In this document: in pieces, positions 7,062-16,860 of the stretch
Numbering within the stretch: the stretch's first letter is position 1
Layout: each line of letters opens with the position of its first letter
Assembly: GCF_009687845.1 (NCBI RefSeq)
Contig: NZ_BLAD01000048.1
Span: forward strand, 58,823 to 122,822
Length of the DNA: 64,000 nt
From: Acrocarpospora corrugata
GTDB taxonomy: Bacteria > Actinomycetota > Actinomycetes > Streptosporangiales > Streptosporangiaceae
Direction of reading: 5' to 3'
Translations under genes and position numbers: made by a program
The notes under the pieces: model-generated
What the model was told of the DNA's origin: nothing
Seen by the model: the letters and a program-made list of their open reading frames with translations, nothing else
Database searches by the model: none

Positions 7062-9593
7062 TCAGATTTCGATCGCCACCGGCACGCCGATCTTAATGGC
7101 GATTGGTGTGTATATATCCGTGGGGGAATAAGCCAGCAGGGAGATCAGCAACGCATATCGCACAGGAAGGTCTACCCGGTCGCGGCGGTTGTTCTGCTTC
7201 CACCAACCGCCGACCGGGTAAACAGCGATCACGCCGCAGCGCGCAAGTGCAGCTCCGTCCCCCGTCCAGATGTCGGCGTGAAGTGATCCCGAACTCCGGC
7301 GCTGAGTCCCGAACTCCCAACGGTCGTCTACGGTTGAGCTGGGCCGGACCCCCCGCTCCTCACCCTCGGCCTCGTTACTCAGTCGTCGCTGGAAGTCCGC
7401 ACGGCTCTCCGTAGGGCGGATGACATCGAACCGGAGCCCGTGCGAGGGGTACGCATACCTACCCTGCCAGCCCCGATTCGAAGGATTCGGCTCAATGAAG
7501 TACGACAGCGTCACCCGCATCCGAACCTGTTCATGCATAAGCCCTTGGAGTTGGTCCGATGGCCAGGGAAGCTCATGAAGCCGCATGGCGCGCATGCTGA
7601 TGCCGGAACCCGACAATGCGAATGGTTGAAACTCATCCTGGATGATCAGCGTGACGTTGCTCGCCGCGCTTGTCAGCACTCGTCTCTCTGTTGGTACCCC
7701 CCATCCGTAGCGCTTCAACAGGGCATGCCGTCTCGGCTTGGCCGATTGAGCTCTTGGGCTGGGAAAGTGTGCGCGCATCGTCGGCGTCCACTCTGCCGAG
7801 TGCACAAGCAATCCCCGGACCGCTTCGGGTGAGAGGGTCGGGTAGCGGCTGAGGACCAGCGCACCCAGACGAGCGGCCTGAGAAGTTGCGGCGCTCGTTG
7901 CGTTCGCGGTGGTGACAAGCCGGCCGGGATATCCGCTTGTGGTGGCGACCTGGACGGCATCATGTTGATCGAATGTTCCGGAAGGCGAAATGAGAAGATT
8001 GCCGCCTTCCATCACTATGTCAGGCTTGATCGGGCGCCCTTTCCCCCACGGCACTGACGTGCGGCTGAAGGGGGACAGCTCGCCCTCGGGTGCCATGACC
8101 CGGTATCCAGCGAACATCGGGGCGACGGGCGGGTCCGCCCGATCTGTATAGGCACCCACCGCGAGCGCGTTCCAAGCTTGGGCAGGGTCCCGGATCTGCC
8201 GCGAGTCGCTGACCGCGAGATGGTCAGCGTGCCAATCCACGTTGGTGACGTTGCCAGCACTGATGAAGAACAACCGCGAAGCCGATGGATCAGGCATGCC
8301 CAGCAGGGTGATCCCCGTAGCGCTGGGCGCGATCTCGGTACCGATCGCGAGCGCGTCGATGGCCGATGACCACGAGGTCGGCCGCCCGTCAGACCCTTTT
8401 ACATCGCCGGAGGTCACAGCCATGGAGTAAACCCGCGGCCGAATCTGCTCTATCTCCACCCGGGAAGTGGCGTCCGCTATGACCTTGCCGTACAGCCTGG
8501 GGTCGTTCTGGTCGTCGTGCTGCCCCCGGAGGATCTTGACCGATTCGAGACGGTGCTCAAGGCGCACCGGATGCGAGCTCACGAGGTGCTGGTCGAGGTC
8601 CCCCAGCAGCGCGAGCCCGGCCATCTCAGTCCCATGTGTGGCACCTTGGACCGGGGCCGAGGTTGTGCCTGGAATTACGGTGTGCGTGCCGTCAAAGGAC
8701 GCTTGCAGCAGAGGGTGGCTGGCGAGGACTCCGCAGTCCAGTACACAGACCGCTGGTGCCTGCGGGTCAGCGACGGCGATGCGGTCCTCAAGGTCCTGTA
8801 CGAGATCCACTTGAAACTGGCGGTCGACAGTGAAAAATTCTTCTGTGGAGCTGGGATTTCGCAATTCCCCTGGGATCGCGTTGGTGGTCAGCAGAATTCC
8901 GAGTTCCTCGGCGCTCGCGCGGATCAGAGTCACATCGCGGTAAGGGAAAGCAAGCGCGGCGTCGGCAATCGGCCATCGGAACTCCTCGGCTACCTGGCGC
9001 AACTCGCTCACGGGCTCGTGACCCTTGTTGAGCTTTACTAACCAGATCTCCCACCAGCGGGTCTCCGACGGGTCAGGGAAAGGCTCATTCTCCTGCCAGA
9101 GCTCTTGGAGCATCGACAGGCGGAGTTCCTCAATGTTGGCCACCAGCGCAGCGTTCTTCGGCTTTCCACTGCTTGTGTGTTCGGTAGCGAACTGCTCAAA
9201 CAGCCGGAGGAAGTCTGCGACAGCCGGGAAGGGCATCCATACAAGTGCGCGCTCTGGCTGTTCCTCGGTCTCCGGCTGTACCGACAGCAGTTTGGCTCCC
9301 CGCGCGTCCAGTCGCTCCAGGGCGAGGTGGTGGCCCGGTGACCAGCAGGTGACGGTGACAACAAACCCGTCGCCTCGCAGGTTCTCTGGAAGCTCGGCTA
9401 GCGCTGCGCGAGCGGCATCATCGGAATGTTCGAGGTCCGCGGTCAGCTTGGCTGAGTGCCCAACCTTATCGAGAATCTCCCTAAGGCCACCGCCACCCCG
9501 GGCCTGGCGCCCTTTGTACCCGGCGTCGATACCGCTACCCGGGACAATCAGGTGCGGCAGATGACGTCGCCCAGGTGGCGTGGGCTCACCCAT
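7062..9593 (-). CDS. S8 subtilase, IetS-like defence protease
   Basis: An 843-aa protein with an unassigned N-terminal region of about 275 residues, a subtilisin (S8) catalytic domain at about 278-600, and a C-terminal extension of about 240 residues. The triad is intact: D286 (VCVLDCGV), H320 (THGTEM) and S567 (NATSAAT), with oxyanion Asn N448 (ISAGN). The serine motif lacks the usual final Pro. There is no signal peptide, so it should act in the cytoplasm. Its ATG overlaps the stop of the upstream AAA ATPase (ATGGGTGA), so the two are coupled. ATPase plus S8 pairs of this type are known as IetAS, a plasmid stability and antiphage system. Assignment rests on architecture and order. Confidence 0.87.
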   Translation of the reverse strand: MGEPTPPGRRHLPHLIVPGSGIDAGYKGRQARGGGGLREILDKVGHSAKLTADLEHSDDAARAALAELPENLRGDGFVVTVTCWSPGHHLALERLDARGAKLLSVQPETEEQPERALVWMPFPAVADFLRLFEQFATEHTSSGKPKNAALVANIEELRLSMLQELWQENEPFPDPSETRWWEIWLVKLNKGHEPVSELRQVAEEFRWPIADAALAFPYRDVTLIRASAEELGILLTTNAIPGELRNPSSTEEFFTVDRQFQVDLVQDLEDRIAVADPQAPAVCVLDCGVLASHPLLQASFDGTHTVIPGTTSAPVQGATHGTEMAGLALLGDLDQHLVSSHPVRLEHRLESVKILRGQHDDQNDPRLYGKVIADATSRVEIEQIRPRVYSMAVTSGDVKGSDGRPTSWSSAIDALAIGTEIAPSATGITLLGMPDPSASRLFFISAGNVTNVDWHADHLAVSDSRQIRDPAQAWNALAVGAYTDRADPPVAPMFAGYRVMAPEGELSPFSRTSVPWGKGRPIKPDIVMEGGNLLISPSGTFDQHDAVQVATTSGYPGRLVTTANATSAATSQAARLGALVLSRYPTLSPEAVRGLLVHSAEWTPTMRAHFPSPRAQSAKPRRHALLKRYGWGVPTERRVLTSAASNVTLIIQDEFQPFALSGSGISMRAMRLHELPWPSDQLQGLMHEQVRMRVTLSYFIEPNPSNRGWQGRYAYPSHGLRFDVIRPTESRADFQRRLSNEAEGEERGVRPSSTVDDRWEFGTQRRSSGSLHADIWTGDGAALARCGVIAVYPVGGWWKQNNRRDRVDLPVRYALLISLLAYSPTDIYTPIAIKIGVPVAIEI

Positions 9594-10563
9594 GCCGCGT
9601 CGCGCGGCGGGAATCGAGGGCTGCGGTTAGCGCACTCGTGGACAGCGGGACCTCTCCCCCGAGAATCGCGGCCTTGGCTGCGGCCTCCCCGGCTCGGACG
9701 AGCTCGGCGTGGCTCAACCCGCCAACGCGATCGGCGAGTTCTTCCCAGTTCACTCCCTTGGTGTTCATTGACACGAGCCTCCGACGCAGGACTTCAATGG
9801 CTTCATCCGCACTCGGTATATCATAGGTAATAACTGCGTCGAACCTGCGGAAAAGCGCGTTGTCGAGGATCCCGGGGTGGTTCGTGGCTGCCACCACGAG
9901 GCTCTCCGGCCGGGCTTCGTCCAGGAAAAGCAGGAAACTATTGAGAATGCGGCGAGCTTCGCCAACATCTCCCTCAACACGACGTTCCGCGCCAATGGCG
10001 TCAAATTCGTCAAATAGGTACACTGCTCGACTTTTCGCCGCAGCGTCGAACACCAGCCGGAGCTTTGCAGCGGTTTGTCCCATAAATTTGCTGATCAGTC
10101 CATCCAGGCGGACGGTGAACAGTGGAAGACTCAGTTCTTTGGCGAGCATCGCGGCGCTCATACTCTTGCCGGTTCCGGGCAGTCCGACGAGCAGCAATCG
10201 GCAGATCGGCGCGAAGCCGTGGTTCTCGAGCCGCTCCCGCTGACGCTGCTCATGCAGCACACGTTGAAGCTCATGTCGAAGGGTCCTCGCCAGCGTCATA
10301 TCGCTGAGGCGGACCTCTGGGTAGCTCGCGGTGACCAGGTCTGCCAGCTCGCCACGGGGCTGCACTACAGGTGTGGGCTCGTGACGGCGAATAGGTTGGG
10401 CGTGCGCCGAGTCGATGAGTTCGCGGAGTTCACTCGCCAGCCGGGTGTGCCCTTGGCGCGCGGACTTGGCGGCCAACTGCAAGGCAACGCTGTAGAACGC
10501 CTCTTCGTCACCCTCCGCATGGGCTCGGAGGAGGGCCTTGACGTGGTCCGCTGACGCAGTCAT
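9586..10563 (-). CDS. AAA+ ATPase, IetA-like partner of S8 protease
   Basis: A 325-aa AAA ATPase of the FtsH/CDC48-like clade. Walker A GLPGTGKS is at 127-134, Walker B YLFDEFD at 182-188, sensor-1 Asn in AATNH at about 228, and the arginine finger in LFRRFD at about 239-240. The first 110 residues are helical and carry no known domain; they may recruit the target or the protease. The ATG at 10563 has a strong GAAGGAAGG upstream. It is the first gene of a two-gene unit with the S8 protease and is transcribed divergently from a restriction-modification pair. Probable role: nucleotide-gated control or substrate delivery for the protease in phage defence (inference). Confidence 0.9.
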   Translation of the reverse strand: MTASADHVKALLRAHAEGDEEAFYSVALQLAAKSARQGHTRLASELRELIDSAHAQPIRRHEPTPVVQPRGELADLVTASYPEVRLSDMTLARTLRHELQRVLHEQRQRERLENHGFAPICRLLLVGLPGTGKSMSAAMLAKELSLPLFTVRLDGLISKFMGQTAAKLRLVFDAAAKSRAVYLFDEFDAIGAERRVEGDVGEARRILNSFLLFLDEARPESLVVAATNHPGILDNALFRRFDAVITYDIPSADEAIEVLRRRLVSMNTKGVNWEELADRVGGLSHAELVRAGEAAAKAAILGGEVPLSTSALTAALDSRRATRHG

Positions 10564-10835
10564 GACCTTCCTTCGCGCGAGTCCCGCTACCGGGACTCAC
10601 CTTCGTGTTCCGGGAGTGCTGTCGCACCCTATCCATGCCCGTGGCGAGGGGTCACGATACCGGCGTTGCCGGCAGCGGGTTCGTAACAGTTTCCAGAGAC
10701 AGCCTCAAATCCCAAATGCAGTATAAACCCGGAGTAATCGCCCAATCCTGATCACATGCCTCTGCGACGTGGCGTTTTACCAGCTCCTGTCAGTAGGCTT
10801 ACCGATCTAAGGGACTCAGTGCGGAGGCGGCAGCA
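10564..10835. promoter_or_regulatory. Divergent promoter region of the defence island
   Basis: This 272-bp gap between the ATPase and restriction genes is AT-richer than the flanks and has no coding potential I can support. On the minus strand TATACT (10725-10720) is a good -10 candidate for the ATPase/protease unit. On the plus strand GGAGG (10823-10827) is the ribosome binding site of the restriction gene. No clear operator palindrome was seen. Confidence 0.5.
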
Positions 10836-13800
10836 GTGGTGGATCGTGTCATCGAGAACCCGATCATCAACTCGCCGTACCTGCCTCCCAGCAAGCACTT
10901 CGAGTTCGACAAACAGGGCGTTCCCGGCGACCTCGTCGAGGGAAGGCGCCAAAGCTCGTTCTTCATCCCGGTGCCGAAGTCCCGCAAACGGGGTGCTCAA
11001 ACCGAACTGGACTTCCTGGAGCTGGGCCTGGATGGCGACCAGATCGAGGAGAACCAGTTCGTCAACGCGATCCGCCGCCGCGTCGATCGGTGGCGAGGAT
11101 CGCGCTACCCCAACGTCACACCCACCACGCGGCGGCTACTGGAGTATTGGAGCGATCCCGACCGGGACAACAAGATCCTCTTCTGTCAGCGTGAGGCCGC
11201 CGAAACCGCGATCTACCTGGCCGAGGCTGTGCACAAGGAGGGCGACTCCTTCATCCACAGCGAGCTCGGCAAGCTGAACAGCGAATACAACGCGGGCCTG
11301 AGCCGGATCGCACTCAAGATGGCCACCGGCTCCGGCAAGACGGTCGTCATGGCGATGCTTATCGCTTGGCAGACGCTGAACAAGGTAGTCGGCCCGAAGG
11401 ATAGGCGCTTCGCCAAGCGCTTCCTGCTCGTCGCACCCGGCCTGACCATCCGCGACCGCCTCCGTGTCCTGTTGCCCGAGGACGACGACAACTACTACCG
11501 CATGCGAGACCTCGTTCCCGCGGAGCTGTACGGTTCGCTCGCCCAAGCGAAGATCGCGATCACGAACTACCACGCCTTCCAGCGCCGTGAGACCAGAATG
11601 GGCCAGGGCGTGGCCAAGACCACCAAGGAATTACTGGCCGGCAGGTCCGGCGTGCCCAGTCCATTCCTGGAGACGACCGGTCAGATGGTCGCCCGTGTCT
11701 GCCGCGAACTGGGCACCAGCAAGTCCGAGATCATCGTCCTCAACGACGAAGCGCACCACTGCTACCGCGACCGTGTCGATGACCCCGAAACCGGAGCCGA
11801 GGTCGAGTTCACGCGCGAGGAGAAGAGAGAAGCCGAGGACGCGCTCGAAGAAGCTCGCGTCTGGTTCAAGGGGCTTCAAGCGGTCCGGAAGCACCTGGGC
11901 ATCAAGGCCGTCTACGACCTGTCGGCCACCCCGTTCTTCCTCGCCGGCTCCGGGTACAAGGAGGGCACTCTCTTCCCGTGGGTGGTCAGTGATTTCTCGC
12001 TGATCGACGCCATCGAGTCCGGCATCGTGAAAATCCCCCGGGTGCCGGTTGACGACAACCGCGCCTCGGCCGACGTCACCTACTTGCAGCTCTGGCAGAA
12101 CATTCGTGACCAGCTTCCCAAGAAGGGGCGCAAGGACTCCACGGTCGACTCTGAATACCTGCCGCCCGCACTGGAGGGGGCGCTCCGCAGCCTCTACGAC
12201 TCCTACCGGAAGGCGTATGCCGTGTGGGAGGGGTCGGAGGCCGCCCGCGAGGGCGATCCGCCGCCCGTGTTCATCGTGGTCTGCAACAACACCACCGTCT
12301 CGAAGATGGTCTTCGACTGGATCGGCGGTTGGGACCGGCAGCTTGAGGACGAGACCATCGTTCCCGTCAAGGGCAAGCTGCCGCTCTTCTCGAACATCGA
12401 CGACAACGACCGGTGGCTGCACCGGCCACCAACCATCCTTGTGGACTCCCAGCAGTTCGAGAAGGGCGAGCTCTCGCCTGAGTTCCGCAAGACGCTCGGC
12501 CACGAGATCGAGGAGTTCAAGCAGGAGCACGCCCGGCGCTTCCCCGGCCGCTCAACCGACGACGTGGACGACACCGAAATCCTGCGTGAGGTGATGAACA
12601 CCGTCGGCAAGAAGGGCAAGCTGGGCGAACACGTCCGTTGTGTGGTCAGCGTCTCCATGCTCACCGAGGGCTGGGACGCCAACACCGTCAGTCATATCCT
12701 GGGCGTACGAGCGTTCGGCACCCAACTGCTGTGCGAGCAGGTCGTCGGCCGAGGCCTGCGGCGCCGGTCCTACGCGACCGACGAGAACGGCTTTTTCACT
12801 CCCGAGTACGCGGACGTGTACGGCGTGCCGTTTCACTTCATGCCGACCGCTGGGAAGGTCGTCGATCCGAAACTGCGGGTGACGCGCCGGGTTCACGCCG
12901 TGCCCGGCAGGGAAGTCACGGAGATCGTCTTTCCGCGCCTGGTGGGCTACCGGATGGAGTTGCCGGACGAGGAACTGCACGCGGCATTCGACGAGGACAG
13001 CAGACTGCATCTGTCTACAGACATGATCCCGACCGAGACGCATGTATCAGGGGTAGCAGGAATTACTACCGAGCACGTGCTGGAAGGACTCGCCGAATCT
13101 CGCGAGCAAGAGGTCGCCTTTGAGCTTGCCAAGCGGGTGATGGAGAGCTACCTCACTGACCCCGATGACCGTCGGCCGTGGCTCTTCCCGCAGATTCTGC
13201 GTATCACCAAGCAGTGGCTGGCCGAGAATGTCAGCTATGGGCCGCAGAGCTTCGTCGGCCTGCTGTTGATCGCCCAGAACGCGGACATGGCCGCTCGCCG
13301 GATCAAGGATGCGATCTTCACGGTCAAGGGTACCCGTCAGCCTCGCTCTCTGCCGATCTTCCGGCAGTTCGACCACATCGGCTCCACCAAGGAGGTCGAC
13401 TTCTTCACCACGAAGCCGGTGTACCGGACGGAAGAAAGCAAATGCCATGTCAACTACGTGGTGCTGGACGGACTGGACGGTAACAGCTGGGAAGAAAAGG
13501 TCTCTCGGCTGCTGGAGCACGACCCGCGGGTCGCCGCCTACGTCAAGAACGACCATCTCGAATTCCGCATCCCTTACGCGATCAATGGCCAGACCAGACA
13601 GTACATCCCTGACTTCCTGGTACGGCTGGCGCCACTTGGACCGGACGATGACGAGCCACGCACGCTGATCGTGGAGGTGTCAGGCAGCTTCAAGCCCGCA
13701 GACTCCACGCACGAGAAGGCGGTCATCACGCGCGACCGCTGGGTTCCGGCGGTCAACAACCACGGGGGCTTCGGCCGCTGGAGCTACTGCGAACTCAAGA

Positions 13801-13934
13801 ACCCGGACACGTTCGGGGTGGATCTGCACGACGCGATCAAGGCGCTGTACGAAGGACGAGGCCTCAGCGCCGAGGCTGGGCCTGCGTGGGATGACGACAC
13901 GACTTCAACGATCTTTGCCAGCGAAGGGAAGTAG
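10836..13934 (+). CDS. Type III-like restriction endonuclease (DEAD/DEAH helicase plus nuclease)
   Basis: A 1032-aa SF2 helicase/nuclease resembling the BPTD_3080 type of restriction enzymes, with an N-terminus beginning VIENPIINSP. Walker A MATGSGKT is at about 162-169, the DEAH-like box NDEAHH near 303, and motif VI EQVVGRGLRRR near 635. A PD-(D/E)XK-like nuclease lies at the C-terminus (IPDFLV then IVEVSG, about 925-950). The position after the second acidic residue is Ser rather than the usual Lys. GGAGG lies 8 nt before the GTG start. Its stop is 4 bp before the methyltransferase start. Role: ATP-dependent translocation and cleavage of unmodified DNA. Confidence 0.9.
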   Translation: MVDRVIENPIINSPYLPPSKHFEFDKQGVPGDLVEGRRQSSFFIPVPKSRKRGAQTELDFLELGLDGDQIEENQFVNAIRRRVDRWRGSRYPNVTPTTRRLLEYWSDPDRDNKILFCQREAAETAIYLAEAVHKEGDSFIHSELGKLNSEYNAGLSRIALKMATGSGKTVVMAMLIAWQTLNKVVGPKDRRFAKRFLLVAPGLTIRDRLRVLLPEDDDNYYRMRDLVPAELYGSLAQAKIAITNYHAFQRRETRMGQGVAKTTKELLAGRSGVPSPFLETTGQMVARVCRELGTSKSEIIVLNDEAHHCYRDRVDDPETGAEVEFTREEKREAEDALEEARVWFKGLQAVRKHLGIKAVYDLSATPFFLAGSGYKEGTLFPWVVSDFSLIDAIESGIVKIPRVPVDDNRASADVTYLQLWQNIRDQLPKKGRKDSTVDSEYLPPALEGALRSLYDSYRKAYAVWEGSEAAREGDPPPVFIVVCNNTTVSKMVFDWIGGWDRQLEDETIVPVKGKLPLFSNIDDNDRWLHRPPTILVDSQQFEKGELSPEFRKTLGHEIEEFKQEHARRFPGRSTDDVDDTEILREVMNTVGKKGKLGEHVRCVVSVSMLTEGWDANTVSHILGVRAFGTQLLCEQVVGRGLRRRSYATDENGFFTPEYADVYGVPFHFMPTAGKVVDPKLRVTRRVHAVPGREVTEIVFPRLVGYRMELPDEELHAAFDEDSRLHLSTDMIPTETHVSGVAGITTEHVLEGLAESREQEVAFELAKRVMESYLTDPDDRRPWLFPQILRITKQWLAENVSYGPQSFVGLLLIAQNADMAARRIKDAIFTVKGTRQPRSLPIFRQFDHIGSTKEVDFFTTKPVYRTEESKCHVNYVVLDGLDGNSWEEKVSRLLEHDPRVAAYVKNDHLEFRIPYAINGQTRQYIPDFLVRLAPLGPDDDEPRTLIVEVSGSFKPADSTHEKAVITRDRWVPAVNNHGGFGRWSYCELKNPDTFGVDLHDAIKALYEGRGLSAEAGPAWDDDTTSTIFASEGK

Positions 13935-13938
13935 TGGG

Positions 13939-16605
13939 ATGCCGCCGAAGAAGACCTCGGGTCCTACCGTCGTGGGGTCGTTCAAGCACGACGACAAGCG
14001 GATCAACATTCCCACCGCCGACTCACACGACCTGCTCGACGAGGAGGCCGCCAGCATCGTTCAGCTTCGGTATCCCCGTAACCCTGAACTGGATCCGCAG
14101 CTCGTCTGGAGGGGCAAGGACGATCAGGACTCCGACGACCTGGTGGTCAACGCGCCGCCGATCTACATCCAAGAGAAGATCGACCCACGCGTCCTGATCG
14201 AAAGTCTGCGCCGGACCGCCGAACGTCCCGAGGATGAGCCCGAACTGACCCTCTTCGACGACTTCGACGGCCTGGAGGGCTTCGAAGCGGTCGAGTACTA
14301 CCAGCACCAGGCCAACTGGTCCAACCGGATGATCCTCGGCGACTCGCTCCAGGTCATGGCCTCACTCGCGGAGAAGGAGAACCTTCGCGGCAAGGTCCAG
14401 ATGATCTACATCGACCCACCGTACGGCATCAAGTTCGGCTCGAACTTCCAGCCGTTCGTTGGGAAGCGTGACGTCACCGATGGCAAGGCCACGGATATTA
14501 CGCGAGAGGTCGAGCAGATCAAGGCCTTTCGTGACACGTGGGAGTTGGGCATCCACTCCTACCTCAGCTACCTGCGCGATCGACTGGTCGTGGCTCGGGA
14601 CCTACTCACTGAGTCCGGCAGTGTCTTCGTGCAAATCGGTGACGAGAACGTGCACTTGGTCCGCGCGCTTCTAGACGAAGTGTTCGGCACCGAGAGCTTC
14701 GTAAGCATGATTACCTGCGTCAAGACATCCGGTCAGACAAATAACTTCATCCCCAGCGCCGCCGACTATATTGTCTGGTATGCAAAGGATGTAAGGGCTG
14801 TAAAATATCGCCGACTATTTCAGATGCGCGAACTCGGCGGTTCCGGGTCTGACAAGTATGACCAAGTTCAGCTGGCCGATGGCCAGCGGATGAGTATTTC
14901 GGAAGCAGAGAAGCAGGGACTCTCCGGGCGAGTATTTCGCCTCGACAACCTGACTAGTCAGAGTGTTGGTCGAATGAAAGGCGAAGGTGCCGCGTCTTGG
15001 TTCCCGGTCGAACTGGGCGGTCGGAATTTCACGCCTACGATGCAGACCCGATGGAAGACCAACGAGGTCGGCATGGAACGCCTCATGATGGCTGGCCGCG
15101 TTCAAGCAACAAAGAACACACTGGCATACGTTCGCTTCCATGACGATTTCCCGGCGTATCCGCTTTCTAATGTCTGGACCGATATCGGTGGCATTCAAAG
15201 TCGGAGCGACCCAAAGATCTACGTAGTACAAACAGCCACTGCCCTGGTTCAACGGTGCATGCTGATGGCAACTGATCCGGGTGATCTAGTGCTCGACCCC
15301 ACTTGCGGATCCGGGACGACCGCCTACGTCGCCGAGGAGTGGGGACGGCGATGGATCACCATCGACACCTCACGCGTGTCACTCGCGCTTGCCCGGCATC
15401 GGGTCATGGGTGCCAAGCTCCCCATGTACCTGCTGGCTGACTCCAAGGCGGGCCAGGACCAAGAGCTCAAACTGACTGGCAAGCCCCTTCCTGGCCCGTA
15501 CAAAGGCGACATTCGCAAGGGGTTCGTCTACAAGCGCGTCCCGCACATCATGCTTAGCTCGATCGCCCGTAACCCGGATATCACGGATGATATGTCCCGG
15601 GACGCGATCGACGCCGCTATCAGGCGCCACTCTGAGCAGGAAGTCCTGTACGACCAGCCCTACGAGGACACCAAGAAGGTCCGGGTGGCTGGTCCTTTCA
15701 CGGTGGAGTCTCTTGCTCCACACAAGACGGTCACGCCGCACGTACAGACCGGGACCGAGCGGGCTGCCACCGAAATGGACGCCTCCAGCTTCGAGCTGTC
15801 GATCCTCGACAACCTCGAGAAAGCGGGTGTCCAGAATGGTCGTAAGGGCGAGCGGCTGGACTTCGAGTCCCTGGTTCCGTACGCCGGAGAGCTGATCAAC
15901 GCTGAAGGCGACCAGAAGACCGAGGACGACGCTGCCCCGCAGCGGATCGCGGTCAGCATCGGTCCGCAGTACGGCACAGTGGACCCCGACTGGATCCGCC
16001 GTGCTGCTCGCGAGGCGCTCAAAGGTGTCGGCTTCGACCTGCTTATCGTCTGCGCCTTCGCGTTCGACCCGCAGGCGATCAAGACAACCGAGGAGTTCAA
16101 ACCCACAGCCGATGATTTCGCACAGGTTCAGGAGGAGCGCAAGCTCGGCAAGCTCCCGGTGTTGCTGGTCAGGATGAACTCCGACCTGGTAATGGCGGAC
16201 GTGCTCAAAAAAACCGACACCGCCAACCTGTTCATGGTCTTCGGCGAGCCGGACATCGCGATCGAGCGCACAGACGAGGGCGTCGTCGCGGAGGTTCGCG
16301 GTGTGGATGTCTATGACCCGACCAGAGGAACAATCCGGTCAAGCGGGCCGAACGACATCGCGTTGTGGATGATCGACACCGACTACGACGGGGAGTCCTT
16401 CTTCGTCCGGCGCTGCTATTTCACGGGTGGGCAGCGGCCGTACGAACGACTCAAGAAGGCTCTCAGGGCTGACATCGACGAGGCGGCCTGGGAGCAGCTC
16501 TACACGACCCGCTCTCAGCCGTTCGCGCCGCCGAGCACCGGGAAGATCGCGATCAAGGTGATCAACCACTACGGCGACGAGGTGCTCCAGGTCTACGACG
16601 TGTGA
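13939..16605 (+). CDS. Type III-like site-specific DNA methyltransferase (Mod)
   Basis: An 888-aa beta-class amino-methyltransferase. The catalytic motif IDPPYGI (about 158-164) precedes the SAM-binding motif DPTCGSGTT (about 452), the motif order of type III Mod enzymes. The target recognition region between them (nt 14690-15250) is clearly less GC-rich than the rest. A C-terminal part of about 250 residues probably contacts the restriction subunit. Start ATG at 13939 follows GAAGGGAAG and lies 4 bp after the restriction gene stop. It should protect host DNA by N6-adenine (or N4-cytosine) methylation; the recognition sequence cannot be predicted from this window. Confidence 0.92.
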   Translation: MPPKKTSGPTVVGSFKHDDKRINIPTADSHDLLDEEAASIVQLRYPRNPELDPQLVWRGKDDQDSDDLVVNAPPIYIQEKIDPRVLIESLRRTAERPEDEPELTLFDDFDGLEGFEAVEYYQHQANWSNRMILGDSLQVMASLAEKENLRGKVQMIYIDPPYGIKFGSNFQPFVGKRDVTDGKATDITREVEQIKAFRDTWELGIHSYLSYLRDRLVVARDLLTESGSVFVQIGDENVHLVRALLDEVFGTESFVSMITCVKTSGQTNNFIPSAADYIVWYAKDVRAVKYRRLFQMRELGGSGSDKYDQVQLADGQRMSISEAEKQGLSGRVFRLDNLTSQSVGRMKGEGAASWFPVELGGRNFTPTMQTRWKTNEVGMERLMMAGRVQATKNTLAYVRFHDDFPAYPLSNVWTDIGGIQSRSDPKIYVVQTATALVQRCMLMATDPGDLVLDPTCGSGTTAYVAEEWGRRWITIDTSRVSLALARHRVMGAKLPMYLLADSKAGQDQELKLTGKPLPGPYKGDIRKGFVYKRVPHIMLSSIARNPDITDDMSRDAIDAAIRRHSEQEVLYDQPYEDTKKVRVAGPFTVESLAPHKTVTPHVQTGTERAATEMDASSFELSILDNLEKAGVQNGRKGERLDFESLVPYAGELINAEGDQKTEDDAAPQRIAVSIGPQYGTVDPDWIRRAAREALKGVGFDLLIVCAFAFDPQAIKTTEEFKPTADDFAQVQEERKLGKLPVLLVRMNSDLVMADVLKKTDTANLFMVFGEPDIAIERTDEGVVAEVRGVDVYDPTRGTIRSSGPNDIALWMIDTDYDGESFFVRRCYFTGGQRPYERLKKALRADIDEAAWEQLYTTRSQPFAPPSTGKIAIKVINHYGDEVLQVYDV

Positions 16606-16689
16606 CGCTGGGCGCACGAGTACTCACACAGCGTCGGCGGCCCGCGCCCCCTGGGAACGGTTTGCCCGCGGGCGCGCTGCGGCCGGAGT

Positions 16690-16860
16690 TTGACATCTTC
16701 GACGCTACCCGCCCGGCGGGAGCTGACCGACCGAGGCCTGATCCACACCGTACCCGGCCGCGCCAGCTTCACCAGCCCCGATAGCGCCGGGGCATTCCCG
16801 CCTGCACGATCAGCGGATCGCCGCCGACCTGGCCGGGCAGATCTTTCCGGGCAGAACCCA
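16690..16860 (+). pseudogene. Possible GntR-family regulator fragments
   Basis: In the 582-bp gap between the methyltransferase and helicase genes, one frame encodes RELTDRGLIHTVPGRASF, which resembles the wing of a GntR winged helix. A second frame encodes HDQRIAADLAGQIFPGR (near 16805-16855), which resembles a GntR N-terminus. Neither fragment has a convincing start, full length or shared frame, so this looks like debris. The rest of 16606-17187 shows nothing I recognise. Confidence 0.3.
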
